This document shows positions 1-7,994 of a stretch of 64,000 bases of DNA, piece by piece (position 1 is the first letter of the stretch; the number at the start of each line of letters is the position of its first letter). A program made the position numbers and the translations under genes. Below the pieces are notes generated by a model. It searched no databases and had not been told where the DNA came from. It saw only the letters and a program-made list of their open reading frames with translations. Source of the stretch: Microbacterium mitrae (GTDB taxonomy: Bacteria; Actinomycetota; Actinomycetes; Actinomycetales; Microbacteriaceae); NCBI RefSeq assembly GCF_008017445.1, contig NZ_VRSW01000003.1, positions 44,269-108,268 of the forward strand, written 5' to 3'.

Positions 1-918
1 GTTTTCGGGGGTTTCGCCGGCGAGGAGGTGACGAATCTGTCGCACAATGAGGCGCGCGATGCGGGGCTGCATGGAGGAGGCGGCGCCGCCGACGTGCGGC
101 GTGATGAGCACGTTGTCGATGGTCCAGAGGGGGCTGTCTACGGGCAGTGGCTCGGGCTCGGTGACATCAAGCGCGGCGCGCAGTCGGCCGCCTGCGGTGT
201 GTTCGGCGAGAGCGACGGGGTCGATGAGCGTGCCACGGCCGACGTTGACCACGAGTGCGCCGTCTGGCAGCGCGGACAGAACGGCATCGTCAATGATGTG
301 GTGGGTCGCATCGTTGGCCGGCAGTGAGGTGATGAGGATCTCCGTCGTCGGCAACAGTTCAGGCAACTCGTCAATGCCGTGCACGTGCACGCCGTCTTCG
401 TTGCGCGCACTCGACGCGACGGGCACGATCTCGACCTCAAATGGTTCCAATCGCGCAGCGATCGCCTTGCCAACGCCGCCGTAGCCGAGCACCATCACGC
501 GACGATCGGCCAGGCTCGGTGAGAATCGGCCATGCCATTTGCTCTCGGTCTGCTGTCGCACATACAGCGGCAGGCGGCGCTGGCTGGCGAGGGTCAAGGC
601 GAGGGCAAGTTCGGCGGTCGCCGCCTCGTGTACCGACGTTGCATTGGCAAAAACGTGCCCCGGCGGCAGGCTCGTCGGCACGTCATCCCACCCGATTGAC
701 TGACTCTGCACGAGCGTGGTGGCAACGCCCGCAAGGTTGGGCAGCCGGTCGGCGGCTGACATGTATGGTGCGACGACGATGTCGATGTGCTCGCGGTTAG
801 ACGGGCTTTCGAGCGTCCACTCGAACAGCTCAACGTTGCTGGCCTCGACGGGCGTCAGCAGCGCCGCAACATCGCCGAGGAGCCGAGCAGAAGGAACCGA
901 AACAGTCATCGAAGTCAT
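1..918 (-). CDS. D-isomer-specific 2-hydroxyacid dehydrogenase (3' end beyond window)
   Basis: Reading the minus strand from an ATG at 918 gives an open frame of 306 codons that runs off the window start, so the protein lacks only its last few residues. It has the family hallmarks in order: a Rossmann GxGxxG motif (GYGGVG, about residue 145), the substrate Arg in NVGRGTLID, the Glu in DVTEPEP and the catalytic His in TPHVGG. Such enzymes reduce 2-keto acids with NAD(P)H in the cytosol. The substrate cannot be told. A second in-frame ATG at 909 is possible. The nearest regulator is the IclR gene at 2084. Confidence 0.9.
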   Translation of the reverse strand, partial: MTSMTVSVPSARLLGDVAALLTPVEASNVELFEWTLESPSNREHIDIVVAPYMSAADRLPNLAGVATTLVQSQSIGWDDVPTSLPPGHVFANATSVHEAATAELALALTLASQRRLPLYVRQQTESKWHGRFSPSLADRRVMVLGYGGVGKAIAARLEPFEVEIVPVASSARNEDGVHVHGIDELPELLPTTEILITSLPANDATHHIIDDAVLSALPDGALVVNVGRGTLIDPVALAEHTAGGRLRAALDVTEPEPLPVDSPLWTIDNVLITPHVGGAASSMQPRIARLIVRQIRHLLAGETPEN

Positions 919-1119
919 ATTGCGAGCCTAACGAGGGTGTCGGGGTGGGCGCGAGGGGATCGGTTTCGAGGGGGTCGGGGGTGAGGGGGCGGTCTGAGGT
1001 GGTCTGAGGTGAGGGGTCGGGTGATGGGGGTCGGGTGCTGGGGGCCCTCGCGTGCGCGCCTTTGAGGTGATTGCTGATTACTGATTGCTGGGCCCCCGGC
1101 ACGCCACCAGCCCACCGAC

Positions 1120-1231
1120 CACACGCGGGGGCAGGAGATCAACGTGAGGGAAGGATGATTTCGCCGAGATCTCCGTCTGCGGGGTTGTTTTCCTGCTCTC
1201 AGGTTTGCGGAAAGCACGGGCTGCGGAACCC
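1120..1231. repeat. Family A interspersed element, copy 1
   Basis: Starts with CACGCGGGGGCAGGAGAT and ends with a GCGGAAAGCACGGGCTGCGG block. It is nearly identical to 1267-1378, offset by 147 bp. Its GCAGGAGAT left end and TCTCC/CCTGC right part recur at 17767, 19411 and 50549. Confidence 0.7.
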
Positions 1232-1266
1232 GCGAGCCGGAACCCGAACGCGCGCCAGCCCCCGGC

Positions 1267-1378
1267 CACACGCGGGGGCTGGAGATTAACGCGGGAGAAG
1301 GATGATTTCGCCGAGGTCTCCGTCTGCGGCGTTGTCTTCCTGCTCTCAGGTTTGCGGAAAGCACGGGCTGCGGAACCA
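1267..1378. repeat. Family A interspersed element, copy 2
   Basis: Same order of blocks as copy 1: CACACGCGGGGGC, GGAGATTAACGCGGGAGAAG, then TCTTCCTGCTCTCAGG. It differs from copy 1 at scattered positions, so the pair is an old duplication rather than an assembly artefact. Confidence 0.7.
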
Positions 1379-1464
1379 CGGCGCACCGGGATTGCGGAAC
1401 CACGGCGCACCGGGATTGCGGAACCACGGCGCACCGGGTTTGCGGAACCACGGCGCACCGGGAT
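1369..1464. repeat. 24-bp tandem repeat, four copies plus a partial fifth
   Basis: The unit begins TGCGGAACCACGGCGCACCG and starts at 1369, 1393, 1417 and 1441, with a degenerate fifth start at 1465. Each unit carries one GGAACC word. Confidence 0.9.
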
Positions 1465-1601
1465 TGCGGATCCAGCGGAACCCCCGAAACCCCAACCCCC
1501 GAAACCCCCAAAACTCAACCCCCAAACCCCGCTACCGCGTGACGGGGTCGCCGGAGGCGTGGAACGCGGCGAGGTCGCGGCGGGTGGGCGCGGCCTCCCA
1601 A

Positions 1602-1904
1602 TCACCGTGGGCGAGGCAGGATGGTTCCGGCGTTGTTGACGAGAATGTCGGCGCGATCGGCGACCTCTGTGGCGAAGGCGGCAACCGCTTCGCGATCGCG
1701 GAAGTCGACGGCAAACCCCTCAAACGAGCGGCCAAGTTCGCGAACGCGCGCGCCGATGGCGCCGCCGTCGGCCTCCTGGCTGGCCGAAACGCCGATGATG
1801 TCGGCTCCGGCCTCGGCGAGTGCCTCAGCCATGGCAAACCCGATGCCGCGGCGCGCCCCCGTCACCACAGCCGTGGTTCCGCTCAGGTCAAAAAGCGTCG
1901 TCAT
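1602..1904 (-). pseudogene. Truncated short-chain dehydrogenase (KduD-like N-terminal part)
   Basis: The 100-codon frame starts at an ATG (1904) behind a GGAG ribosome site. It encodes the first ~95 residues of a classical SDR: the TGARRGIG cofactor motif near residue 16 and NNAG near residue 90. It then stops, whereas SDRs are about 250 residues, so the catalytic Tyr-Lys half is missing. A second minus-strand frame (1532 to about 1620) continues with a short GDWEA stretch, which suggests a frameshift followed by loss of the rest into repeat DNA. It is divergent from the IclR gene, its probable former regulator. The resemblance to 2-deoxy-gluconate dehydrogenase (KduD) is an inference from the N-terminus only. 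Confidence 0.75.
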
Positions 1905-1988
1905 GATGTTCTCCGTTCTTCGCGCCGTTGCAGGCGGAGAGGCGTTCGTGTTGCGCGCGGTGCTGGGGTGAGGCGGAACCGTTTAGGT

Positions 1989-2007
1989 AGTTCCGTGTGG
2001 CGGAACT
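1989..2007. promoter_or_regulatory. Perfect dyad, likely IclR-family operator
   Basis: AGTTCCG - TGTGG - CGGAACT is a perfect 7-bp inverted repeat in the divergent region between the SDR remnant and the IclR gene, 76 bp before the regulator start. Size and position suit an IclR-type operator. Because the arms resemble the genome-wide GGAAC word, it could also be incidental. Confidence 0.55.
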
Positions 2008-2083
2008 TGGTTCCATAAATGGTAGACTAGCGTAGACGACCGGGGGAATCGAAACTCTCCGCCCCTGCACGTGAGAGAAAAGA

Positions 2084-2869
2084 GTGACCGAAATGGATGC
2101 GATGGCGACGCTGCACGCACCGTCGACGGGGGCGAGTCACAAGGTATTGCGGGTGCTGGAGGCGGCGCTGCTGCACCCGAGATTCACTGACATTGTTGAC
2201 GAATCTGGACTCCCGAAGTCGACCGTGCACCGCATTCTCTCTTCGCTGGTCGAGGAGGGGTACGTCTCGGGTGACGCCGAGAACGGATACCGTGCCGGCC
2301 GCAGGTTTATGTCGCTCGCGGGGCTTGTGCTCGGCGCGGCCGACATTACGACTGCCGCTCGCGATGTCGTCGATCGCCTGGTGCGCGACGTTGACTGCAC
2401 GATTCACGTTGGCGCGCTTTCGGGCGACGAAATGGTCTACGTGATTCGTGAGGATTCTTCGAAGCCGTACCGCATGAAGTCGCGCGTCGGCCTGTCGATT
2501 CCGCTCCATTCCTCCGGCATGGGCAAGGCCGTTCTTGGCGAATGGAGCGAGGCCGACCTGCGCGGCTATGCCGAACGCACCGGGTTGCCCGCCCGCACCG
2601 ATGCCACAATCACGACTGTCGACGGACTGCTCGCCGCGGCGGCGGAAGTGCGCGAACGTGGCTACGCCCTTGACCTGTCAGAAAACGAGGTCGGAACCGT
2701 ATGCGTTTCGGCCGCGATTCACGACTACACCGGGCGTGCGACGCACGGCATCTCGATCTCCTCGATTGCGCTCGAGCACCCAGGCGACACGATCGCGGCC
2801 TTCGCCCCGCAGGCGATGGCCGCCGCCGCCGAAATCTCCGCACTCCTCGGAGCCCAACCCCGCGGGTGA
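2084..2869 (+). CDS. IclR family transcriptional regulator
   Basis: 261 residues from a GTG behind GAGAGAAAAGAG; an ATG three codons later is an alternative. The N-terminal winged helix-turn-helix (about 15-70) includes SGLPKSTVHRILSSL. The rest is the IclR effector-binding domain, with the typical LHSSGMGKA and GYALDLSENEVGTVC segments. Such proteins are dimeric, ligand-responsive DNA binders that usually control an adjacent catabolic gene. Here the divergent partner is the broken SDR and the next gene is a 2-hydroxyacid dehydrogenase, so the regulator may have lost a target. A perfect dyad lies at 1989-2007. The ligand is unknown. Confidence 0.92.
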   Translation: MTEMDAMATLHAPSTGASHKVLRVLEAALLHPRFTDIVDESGLPKSTVHRILSSLVEEGYVSGDAENGYRAGRRFMSLAGLVLGAADITTAARDVVDRLVRDVDCTIHVGALSGDEMVYVIREDSSKPYRMKSRVGLSIPLHSSGMGKAVLGEWSEADLRGYAERTGLPARTDATITTVDGLLAAAAEVRERGYALDLSENEVGTVCVSAAIHDYTGRATHGISISSIALEHPGDTIAAFAPQAMAAAAEISALLGAQPRG

Positions 2870-3341
2870 TCTGCCCCGCGGTTCCGTTTCGGTTCCGGGG
2901 TGGCGTGGTGGCGCGGTTCCGTTTGCGTGACGCGGTTCCGTGCGCCGGTGTTCCGTGGTTCTGGGCTCCGTGGTTCCGGGTTCCGGGGTCCGTGGTGCCG
3001 TTTCGGCGCCAGGCTCCGGATTTCCGCGCGCCAGGGATCTCGCGGCGGGTTGCGGCTCGGAACCACACCGTTGCGCGTGCGGAACGCGCGTTCGTGCCGT
3101 TCCACACCGGTTGTGCAGGAAGAATTCGCACACCGGTGAGAAAACCCCTGGTCAGCGAGTCGGGTGTGTGCGATTTTCCTGCATAACCGGGGGAGTGTCG
3201 CAAATAGACCCGAAACCCCGTCGCGCCTCCAGCGGAGACTCGGAACCACGTCACGCCTCGCGCGGGCGGTCGGAACGAGGAAGCAGCGGGATACAAAGAC
3301 GGTCCCCACAGCGCGGGGCGCTGCGGGGACCGGATGACGTT
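2870..3341. repeat. Gene-free stretch with GGTTCC-rich repeats and a palindromic element
   Basis: Directly after the IclR stop come many degenerate copies of a GTGGTTCCG-type word (2875-3000), then the divergent family B element (3110-3188) and more GGAACC words (3240). No open frame here resembles a protein. purL, the usual partner of purQ, is not present. Confidence 0.7.
3110..3188. repeat. Family B palindromic element, divergent copy
   Basis: 79 bp with ends GGTTGTGCAGGAA and TTTCCTGCATAACC. Length and layout match the three 80-bp copies at 28981, 29174 and 29322, but this copy has drifted (GTGCAGG for CTGCAGG). Confidence 0.65.
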
Positions 3342-4049
3342 TTAGGCGACGGCCTTCGCGAGTGCGGCGATGGCGGAGTCGAAGAACTTGGCACCGTCTT
3401 CGCCGGAGCGCATGGCGGCGGTGGTGTCGGGGCCGAAGCCCGCCTCGACGGCGTGCTCGGGGTGCGGCATGAGGCCGACCACGTTGCCGTGCTCATTGAC
3501 GACACCGGCGATGTCATTCAGCGAGCCATTGGGGTTGACGCCGATGTAGCGGAAGGCCACCCGGCCCTCACCCTCGAGGCGCTTGAGCGTCTCGTCGTCG
3601 GCAATGTATCCGCCGTCGCCGTTCTTCAGCGGGATGACAATCTCATCACCCTGCGCGAACGCGTTGGTCCACGCGGTGTCGGCGTTCTCCACGCGCAAGC
3701 GCTGGTCGCGGCGAATGAACTGCTGGTTTGCGTTGCGAATCAGGCCGCCCGGAAGCAGGTGTGCTTCGACGAGCATTTGGAACCCGTTGCAAATTCCGAG
3801 GATCGGCATGCCCTTGGCGGCAGCGTCTTTGACCTCGGCCATGATCGGGGCGAGCGCGGCAATGGCGCCGGCGCGCAGGTAGTCGCCGTAGCTAAACCCA
3901 CCGGGCAGCACGAGCGCATCGACGCCCTGCAGGTCGTGGTCGGCGTGCCAGAGCGCTACCGGCTCGGCGCCAGCGAGTGCAATCGCACGCTGCGCGTCGC
4001 GGTCATCCAGCGAACCGGGGAAGGTAATGACCCCGATCCGCGCGGTCAT
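3342..4049 (-). CDS. purQ: Phosphoribosylformylglycinamidine synthase, glutaminase subunit PurQ
   Basis: A 235-residue class I glutamine amidotransferase of normal length. It begins with [13 protein letters not shown] and has the catalytic Cys in LGICNGFQ and the His/Glu pair in PHPEH. PurQ supplies ammonia to PurL for the FGAR to FGAM step of purine synthesis, in a complex with PurS. Its start overlaps the purS stop by four bases (ATGA), so the two are translationally coupled. purL would normally follow, but repeat DNA and an unrelated regulator lie there instead. Confidence 0.97.
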   Translation of the reverse strand: MTARIGVITFPGSLDDRDAQRAIALAGAEPVALWHADHDLQGVDALVLPGGFSYGDYLRAGAIAALAPIMAEVKDAAAKGMPILGICNGFQMLVEAHLLPGGLIRNANQQFIRRDQRLRVENADTAWTNAFAQGDEIVIPLKNGDGGYIADDETLKRLEGEGRVAFRYIGVNPNGSLNDIAGVVNEHGNVVGLMPHPEHAVEAGFGPDTTAAMRSGEDGAKFFDSAIAALAKAVA

Positions 4050-4294
4050 TCGACGACCTCGATGCCGACGACATCCTCGATCACAGCGTTGGAGAGCACG
4101 TCTTCGGCAACCTTGCGGGCCGACGCGAGCACCTCATCGGTGATATCGCCCTCAACCGTGAGCTCAAAACGCTTGCCAATGCGCACGTTCGAGAAGGTCT
4201 CGACGCCGAGACGGCCCAGTGCGCCGCTCACCGCCTTGCCCTGAGGGTCGAGGAGTTCGGACTTCGGCATGACGTCAACGACGATCGTGGGCAT
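4046..4294 (-). CDS. purS: Phosphoribosylformylglycinamidine synthase subunit PurS
   Basis: 82 residues starting [13 protein letters not shown], the typical PurS beginning. A longer frame to 4363 exists, but its extra 23 residues have no family counterpart. PurS is the small structural subunit that bridges PurQ and PurL in the three-part FGAM synthase of Gram-positive bacteria. The C-terminal ...GIEVVE ends in the overlap with purQ. Confidence 0.95.
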   Translation of the reverse strand: MPTIVVDVMPKSELLDPQGKAVSGALGRLGVETFSNVRIGKRFELTVEGDITDEVLASARKVAEDVLSNAVIEDVVGIEVVE

Positions 4295-4388
4295 GAGTGG
4301 CTCCATGGTGCGTGAGGCGAGTGGTTCCAGTCTAGCCCGGTTATCTTTCGCCCGTGACGGCACCCGCCCGCGCCGCGTGCACTAAGGC

Positions 4389-4417
4389 TTGACAGGTTTG
4401 GGAGCGCTCCCATAGCG
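4389..4417 (+). promoter_or_regulatory. Promoter with CebR/LacI-type operator
   Basis: A TTGACA -35 box (4389-4394) is followed by the perfect 14-bp palindrome TGGGAGCGCTCCCA (4399-4412), which fills the spacer. A weak -10 (ATAGCG or TAGCGT) comes after 17-19 bp. The palindrome is the sequence known for the cellobiose repressor CebR of actinobacteria. A repressor bound there would block RNA polymerase. It should control the following genes up to the beta-glucosidase and the LacI gene at 7995. Confidence 0.85.
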
Positions 4418-4491
4418 TCATCACAAACCGAAACACCAAACACCAAAACCCGAAGACCGCAAGATCCCCCAAGCCTGCCAGAGGAGTGACA

Positions 4492-4554
4492 TTGCCGACC
4501 GCCGCCCCCACACGCACAATCCGCGACGTCCTCGGGCTCGCCTGCGCGCAGTGA
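4492..4554 (+). CDS. Possible 20-residue leader or gene remnant behind the CebR-type promoter
   Basis: A TTG-started frame of 20 codons sits 8 bp after a GAGGAG ribosome site, directly downstream of the operator. It includes RTIRDVLGLACA, which is reminiscent of the first helix of LacI-type DNA-binding domains (TIxDVAxLAGVS), and ends at TGA just before the channel gene. It may be the start of a gene deleted from this operon or a short leader. Nothing else supports it as a protein. Confidence 0.35.
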   Translation: MPTAAPTRTIRDVLGLACAQ

Positions 4555-4566
4555 CAGAATCAGGTC

Positions 4567-5175
4567 ATGGTCACATCGCCGGCTGATCCGCCCCGCAACG
4601 GCTCGCAGCATCCGCGCCGCAACGGCACGCAGCATCCCGCCCGCAACGACTCGCAGCATCCGCGCCGCAATGCCTCGCACCGCCCGCTGCGAGAACGCCC
4701 GCTGGTCATTGCCCTGCTCACCGCGCTGTGCGGCGTGGCGATCCTCACGGTGTACTTTCTGGTTCCGCTCGCGAGCTCAGAACTTGGCGCGATCGAAAGA
4801 ATAATCGGAACCATTGCGGCGGGCGTGATCCTGTTGCTCGCGCTGATCTATATACGGCGTCGTGCAACGAATGTGCCGCTGCTGGTCGTATTGCTGGTGC
4901 TGGTTGCCGTCACCTTCGCGGCAACGTTTTACGTCATCGCCAGCAATCGCCCTGGCGAATTCGACGGCATTGAGACGCGAATCGATGCGCTCTACTTCAC
5001 CCTCACCACCATGACGACCACCGGTTACGGCGACATCCACGCGAACGGTCAGCTCGCTCGCGTGCTGGTCTCCGTCGTCTTTGTGTTCAACATCGTCTTC
5101 CTCAGCCTGGTCGCCGCCGAGGCATCCCGCATTGTCGATGCCCGCCAGTCACGTAAGGCGGAGGCGAAGTCATGA
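4567..5175 (+). CDS. Two-pore-helix type potassium channel with extra membrane segments
   Basis: 202 residues with a K+ selectivity filter TTTGYGD at 150-156, set in a pore loop before the last membrane helix (about 164-185). Upstream hydrophobic segments lie at about 45-66, 78-96 and 103-124. The N-terminal 38 residues are a polar tail made of a RNxSQHP-type repeat encoded by a ~24-bp tandem repeat. There is no RCK/TrkA domain, so gating is not obvious. It follows the CebR-type operator and its stop overlaps the CLC start (ATGA), so both channels should be coexpressed with the glucosidase. The ribosome site is weak. Confidence 0.85.
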   Translation: MVTSPADPPRNGSQHPRRNGTQHPARNDSQHPRRNASHRPLRERPLVIALLTALCGVAILTVYFLVPLASSELGAIERIIGTIAAGVILLLALIYIRRRATNVPLLVVLLVLVAVTFAATFYVIASNRPGEFDGIETRIDALYFTLTTMTTTGYGDIHANGQLARVLVSVVFVFNIVFLSLVAAEASRIVDARQSRKAEAKS

Positions 5176-6509
5176 GTCGTGTGAAAGCTCGCCTCGAGGG
5201 TGTCACCCCTAAACTCGCGCTACTCGCCGTGATGTACGGCGCGGTGGCGGGGCTCATCGCGATTCTGACGTTCAGCGGAATGCAGTGGTTGCAGCACATC
5301 GTGTGGAGCTCGAACGGTGTGCTGGGGGAGCGCTCGCCGATTCAGATCGCGACGACGATTCTCATCGGTGGCGCACTGCTGCTACTCATCAGCCGCATCG
5401 CGCCAACCGAAGATCTCGCGACCGTTTTGAAACAGGCTGGCGACCCCGGCAACCTGCCCCGCCGCGCGGTACTCACAACCGCGCTTGCCGCCATTGTCGC
5501 GGTCGCGTTCGGTAGCGCCGTCGGCCCCGAGGCGGGCATCATCGCCGTTGTGGCGCAACTGTCGGCCATCGTGTCGCGCGTGATTTCGCGCGATGCGGCA
5601 ACCCAGCGCGCCATCGGCCAAGCAGGCAACGCCGGAGCCCTTGGCGGCTTCTACGCCTCGCCGCCCGGTGCGGTCGTGGTTGACGGCGATGACCTGGGGC
5701 CGCAAAACGTGTTGCAGTTGGCGGCTGGTTGTGCGGGATTCCTGGTGTTCATGGGGGTCGCGCGGCTCACCTCCGAGGGAGGCGCAACCTTCACTGTTCC
5801 GGTGACCGATAACGCGAACCTGCACTGGGGCTTGCTGGCGGTCGCTGTCGCTGCGGCAGCCGCCGGCCTGCTGTTTCGGGTCGTTCATGACGGCATGGAA
5901 CGCGCGGTTGCGCGGGTTCAGCCGTGGGTTGCGACGGCGGTTGGAACCATCATTTTCGCCGCGCTGGCCGCGGCACTTCCGCTGGTGCGGTTTTCTGGTC
6001 ACCATGAGCTCGGCGATCTCGAAGTGCTCACCGCAGACGGCGCGCTTTCCATGTTGGTTCTCGTCGCCGTGGCGAAAATTGGCGCGCTCGCGCTGTGTCT
6101 GGTGAGCGGATGGCGCGGCGGTGAGTTCTTCCCGCTTGTCTTTATTGGGGCGGCTCTCGGCAGTGCGATCTCGCTCGTGGTTCCGGGTCTAGACCTCGGC
6201 ATGGCGATGGCAACCGGCATGGCCGCGACCGCCGCGGTTGGCTGGCAGAAGCCGCTCGCGGTGCTGCTCATCCTGGTTCTTTTGGTTGAAAGCCCTGTTG
6301 CCCTCGCGCTGGTCATCGGGGTGGGCGTTGCCTTCCTCGTTGGCTTGCTGGTTCCGCAGGGCGAGGGCTCGAAGCAGGGCGGCCGCGCCCCGAACCAGGG
6401 CGAGGGCTCGAAGCAGGGCGGCCGCGCGCCGAATCACGGCCAGGGCTCGAAGCACACCCGCCGAGGGCCGAAGCGTGACAGCGGAGGAAAGAAAGGAAGT
6501 CTGGCATGA
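5172..6509 (+). CDS. CLC-type chloride channel or H+/Cl- antiporter
   Basis: 445 residues with about ten hydrophobic segments. The CLC signature GSAVGPEAG (114-122) includes the gating glutamate E120, and GGEFFP (316-321) matches the conserved GxFxP anion-site motif. The canonical GSGIP motif is not clearly kept. No CBS domains follow. The C-terminal tail (396-434) is instead two exact copies plus one degenerate copy of a 13-residue repeat, QGEGSKQGGRAPN. The gene overlaps its neighbours on both sides by four bases (ATGA), a tight operon. A channel and an antiporter cannot be told apart from this. Confidence 0.85.
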   Translation: MSRVKARLEGVTPKLALLAVMYGAVAGLIAILTFSGMQWLQHIVWSSNGVLGERSPIQIATTILIGGALLLLISRIAPTEDLATVLKQAGDPGNLPRRAVLTTALAAIVAVAFGSAVGPEAGIIAVVAQLSAIVSRVISRDAATQRAIGQAGNAGALGGFYASPPGAVVVDGDDLGPQNVLQLAAGCAGFLVFMGVARLTSEGGATFTVPVTDNANLHWGLLAVAVAAAAAGLLFRVVHDGMERAVARVQPWVATAVGTIIFAALAAALPLVRFSGHHELGDLEVLTADGALSMLVLVAVAKIGALALCLVSGWRGGEFFPLVFIGAALGSAISLVVPGLDLGMAMATGMAATAAVGWQKPLAVLLILVLLVESPVALALVIGVGVAFLVGLLVPQGEGSKQGGRAPNQGEGSKQGGRAPNHGQGSKHTRRGPKRDSGGKKGSLA

Positions 6510-7969
6510 CGAACGTTCACCGTGCCTTCCCGTCGAACTTTCTGTTTGGTGCGGCAACAGCCGCGTACCAGATCGAGGGCGCGACGAGCGAAGATGGCCG
6601 CACTCCCTCGATCTGGGACACGTTTTCGTGGGTACCAGGCGCCGTCGTTGGCGGTGACACCGGCGATGTCGCGTGCGATCACTACCACCGATCTGCCGAT
6701 GATGTCGCGATGATGAAGCGTCTCGGCGTGCAGACCTACCGCTTCTCGACCGCGTGGCCGCGCGTGCGCCCAGACGGCGGCGCCGCCAACCCGGCAGGCA
6801 TCGATTTCTACTCGCGTCTGGTCGATGAGCTGTTGGCGGCAGACATTGTTCCGTGGCTCACCCTCTACCACTGGGATTTGCCGCAGGCGCTGCAAGACAA
6901 AGGTGGCTGGGTGTCACGTGACACCGCCGATCGGTTCACCGAATACGCGCTCACGGTGCACGACGCTCTCGGCGACCGCGTCAACATCTGGACCACTCTC
7001 AACGAGCCGTGGTGCGCATCATTTCTCTCCTACACCGGCGGCGAACACGCGCCCGGGCACACCAGCGTGCGCGAGGGGCTCCTCGCTTCCCACCACCTCC
7101 TGCTCGGCCACGGCCAGGTCATCCGTGAGCTGCGAGCCCGGGATGCCAGCCTGAACCTGGGCTTGACGACCAACCACACCGTCGCCGTAGCGCTTGACCC
7201 CAACAACCCAGCAGACGTTGACGCCGCACGCCGAATTGACGGACAGTTCAACCGTTGGTTCTTAGACCCGGTGTTTCGCGGCTCGTATCCCGCAGACATT
7301 GTCGAAGACATTCGGCTGGTTGATGCGGGCGCCGTCGAGGCGTTTGAAGCGGCGGTGCAGCCGGGAGATCTTGACCTGATTTCGCAGCACATCGACACGC
7401 TCGGCATCAACTACTACCACGGTGACCTTCTGGCTGGCTCTCCGCCCGCTGACCCTCCGGTGTCGGCAGATCCCACCACCGAGCGCGAAGTTCGTAGCCC
7501 ATACCCATCGTTTGAGGGCATCTACAACGTTGAGCGCGGCCTGGAGCGCACCGCCCAAAACTGGGAGATTGAACCGGCCGGGCTGACAACGCTGCTGCAG
7601 CGCATTTGGAATGAATACGCGAAGGCTGCCGGAACCACGCTGTACGTCACAGAGAATGGCGCGGCTTTTGACGACGAACTGGTGCTCGAAAACGGCGAAG
7701 CCCGCGTGCATGACGAGCGCCGGGTAGCGTTCTTGCGCGATCATCTCAACGCGACCCTCGATGCGCAGGAGGCAGGCGTTGATGTTCGCGGGTTCTTCTA
7801 CTGGTCGCTGATGGACAACTTTGAGTGGGCGTGGGGCTACGCGAAGCGGTTCGGCATTGTGCACGTCGACTACGAGACCCAGGTGCGCACGCTGAAAGAC
7901 AGTGCGCTGGAGTATCGTCGGATCATCGGCGAGCGCGCGATCTCTGGTGCCGCTTCTCGGCAGCCGTAA
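6506..7969 (+). CDS. Family 1 beta-glucosidase
   Basis: A full-length GH1 enzyme (487 residues). It has the N-terminal signature FLFGAATAAYQIEGA, the acid/base glutamate E167 in TLNEPW and the nucleophile E383 in YVTENG, with the QxH/W substrate residues in the C-terminal barrel (MDNFEWAWGY). There is no signal peptide, so it should hydrolyse imported beta-glucosides such as cellobiose in the cytosol. It lies in the operon behind the CebR-type operator and is followed after 25 bp by a LacI regulator. This is the usual bglC-cebR logic, although no sugar transporter is present here. Confidence 0.96.
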   Translation: MTNVHRAFPSNFLFGAATAAYQIEGATSEDGRTPSIWDTFSWVPGAVVGGDTGDVACDHYHRSADDVAMMKRLGVQTYRFSTAWPRVRPDGGAANPAGIDFYSRLVDELLAADIVPWLTLYHWDLPQALQDKGGWVSRDTADRFTEYALTVHDALGDRVNIWTTLNEPWCASFLSYTGGEHAPGHTSVREGLLASHHLLLGHGQVIRELRARDASLNLGLTTNHTVAVALDPNNPADVDAARRIDGQFNRWFLDPVFRGSYPADIVEDIRLVDAGAVEAFEAAVQPGDLDLISQHIDTLGINYYHGDLLAGSPPADPPVSADPTTEREVRSPYPSFEGIYNVERGLERTAQNWEIEPAGLTTLLQRIWNEYAKAAGTTLYVTENGAAFDDELVLENGEARVHDERRVAFLRDHLNATLDAQEAGVDVRGFFYWSLMDNFEWAWGYAKRFGIVHVDYETQVRTLKDSALEYRRIIGERAISGAASRQP

Positions 7970-7994
7970 CCACTCCCCACCGGCCAGAGGAAAA

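Larger units (their letters stand above)
919..1601. repeat. Gene-free repeat mosaic between the dehydrogenase and the SDR remnant
   Basis: No credible gene in about 680 bases. It holds low-complexity G-rich DNA (930-1040), two copies of palindromic family A (1120 and 1267), a 24-bp tandem array (1369-1464) and a C/A-rich tail (1475-1530). The word GGAACC recurs throughout. Open frames here on both strands are translations of repeats. Confidence 0.75.

Noticed and set aside
1302..2018. 238-codon plus-strand frame
   Set aside because: Runs through the tandem repeat array and antisense to the SDR remnant; the first part is a repeat translation.
2610..3309. Several overlapping minus-strand frames after the IclR gene
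   Set aside because: Arg/Pro/Thr-rich translations of GGTTCC repeats, out of frame with each other and partly antisense to the IclR gene.
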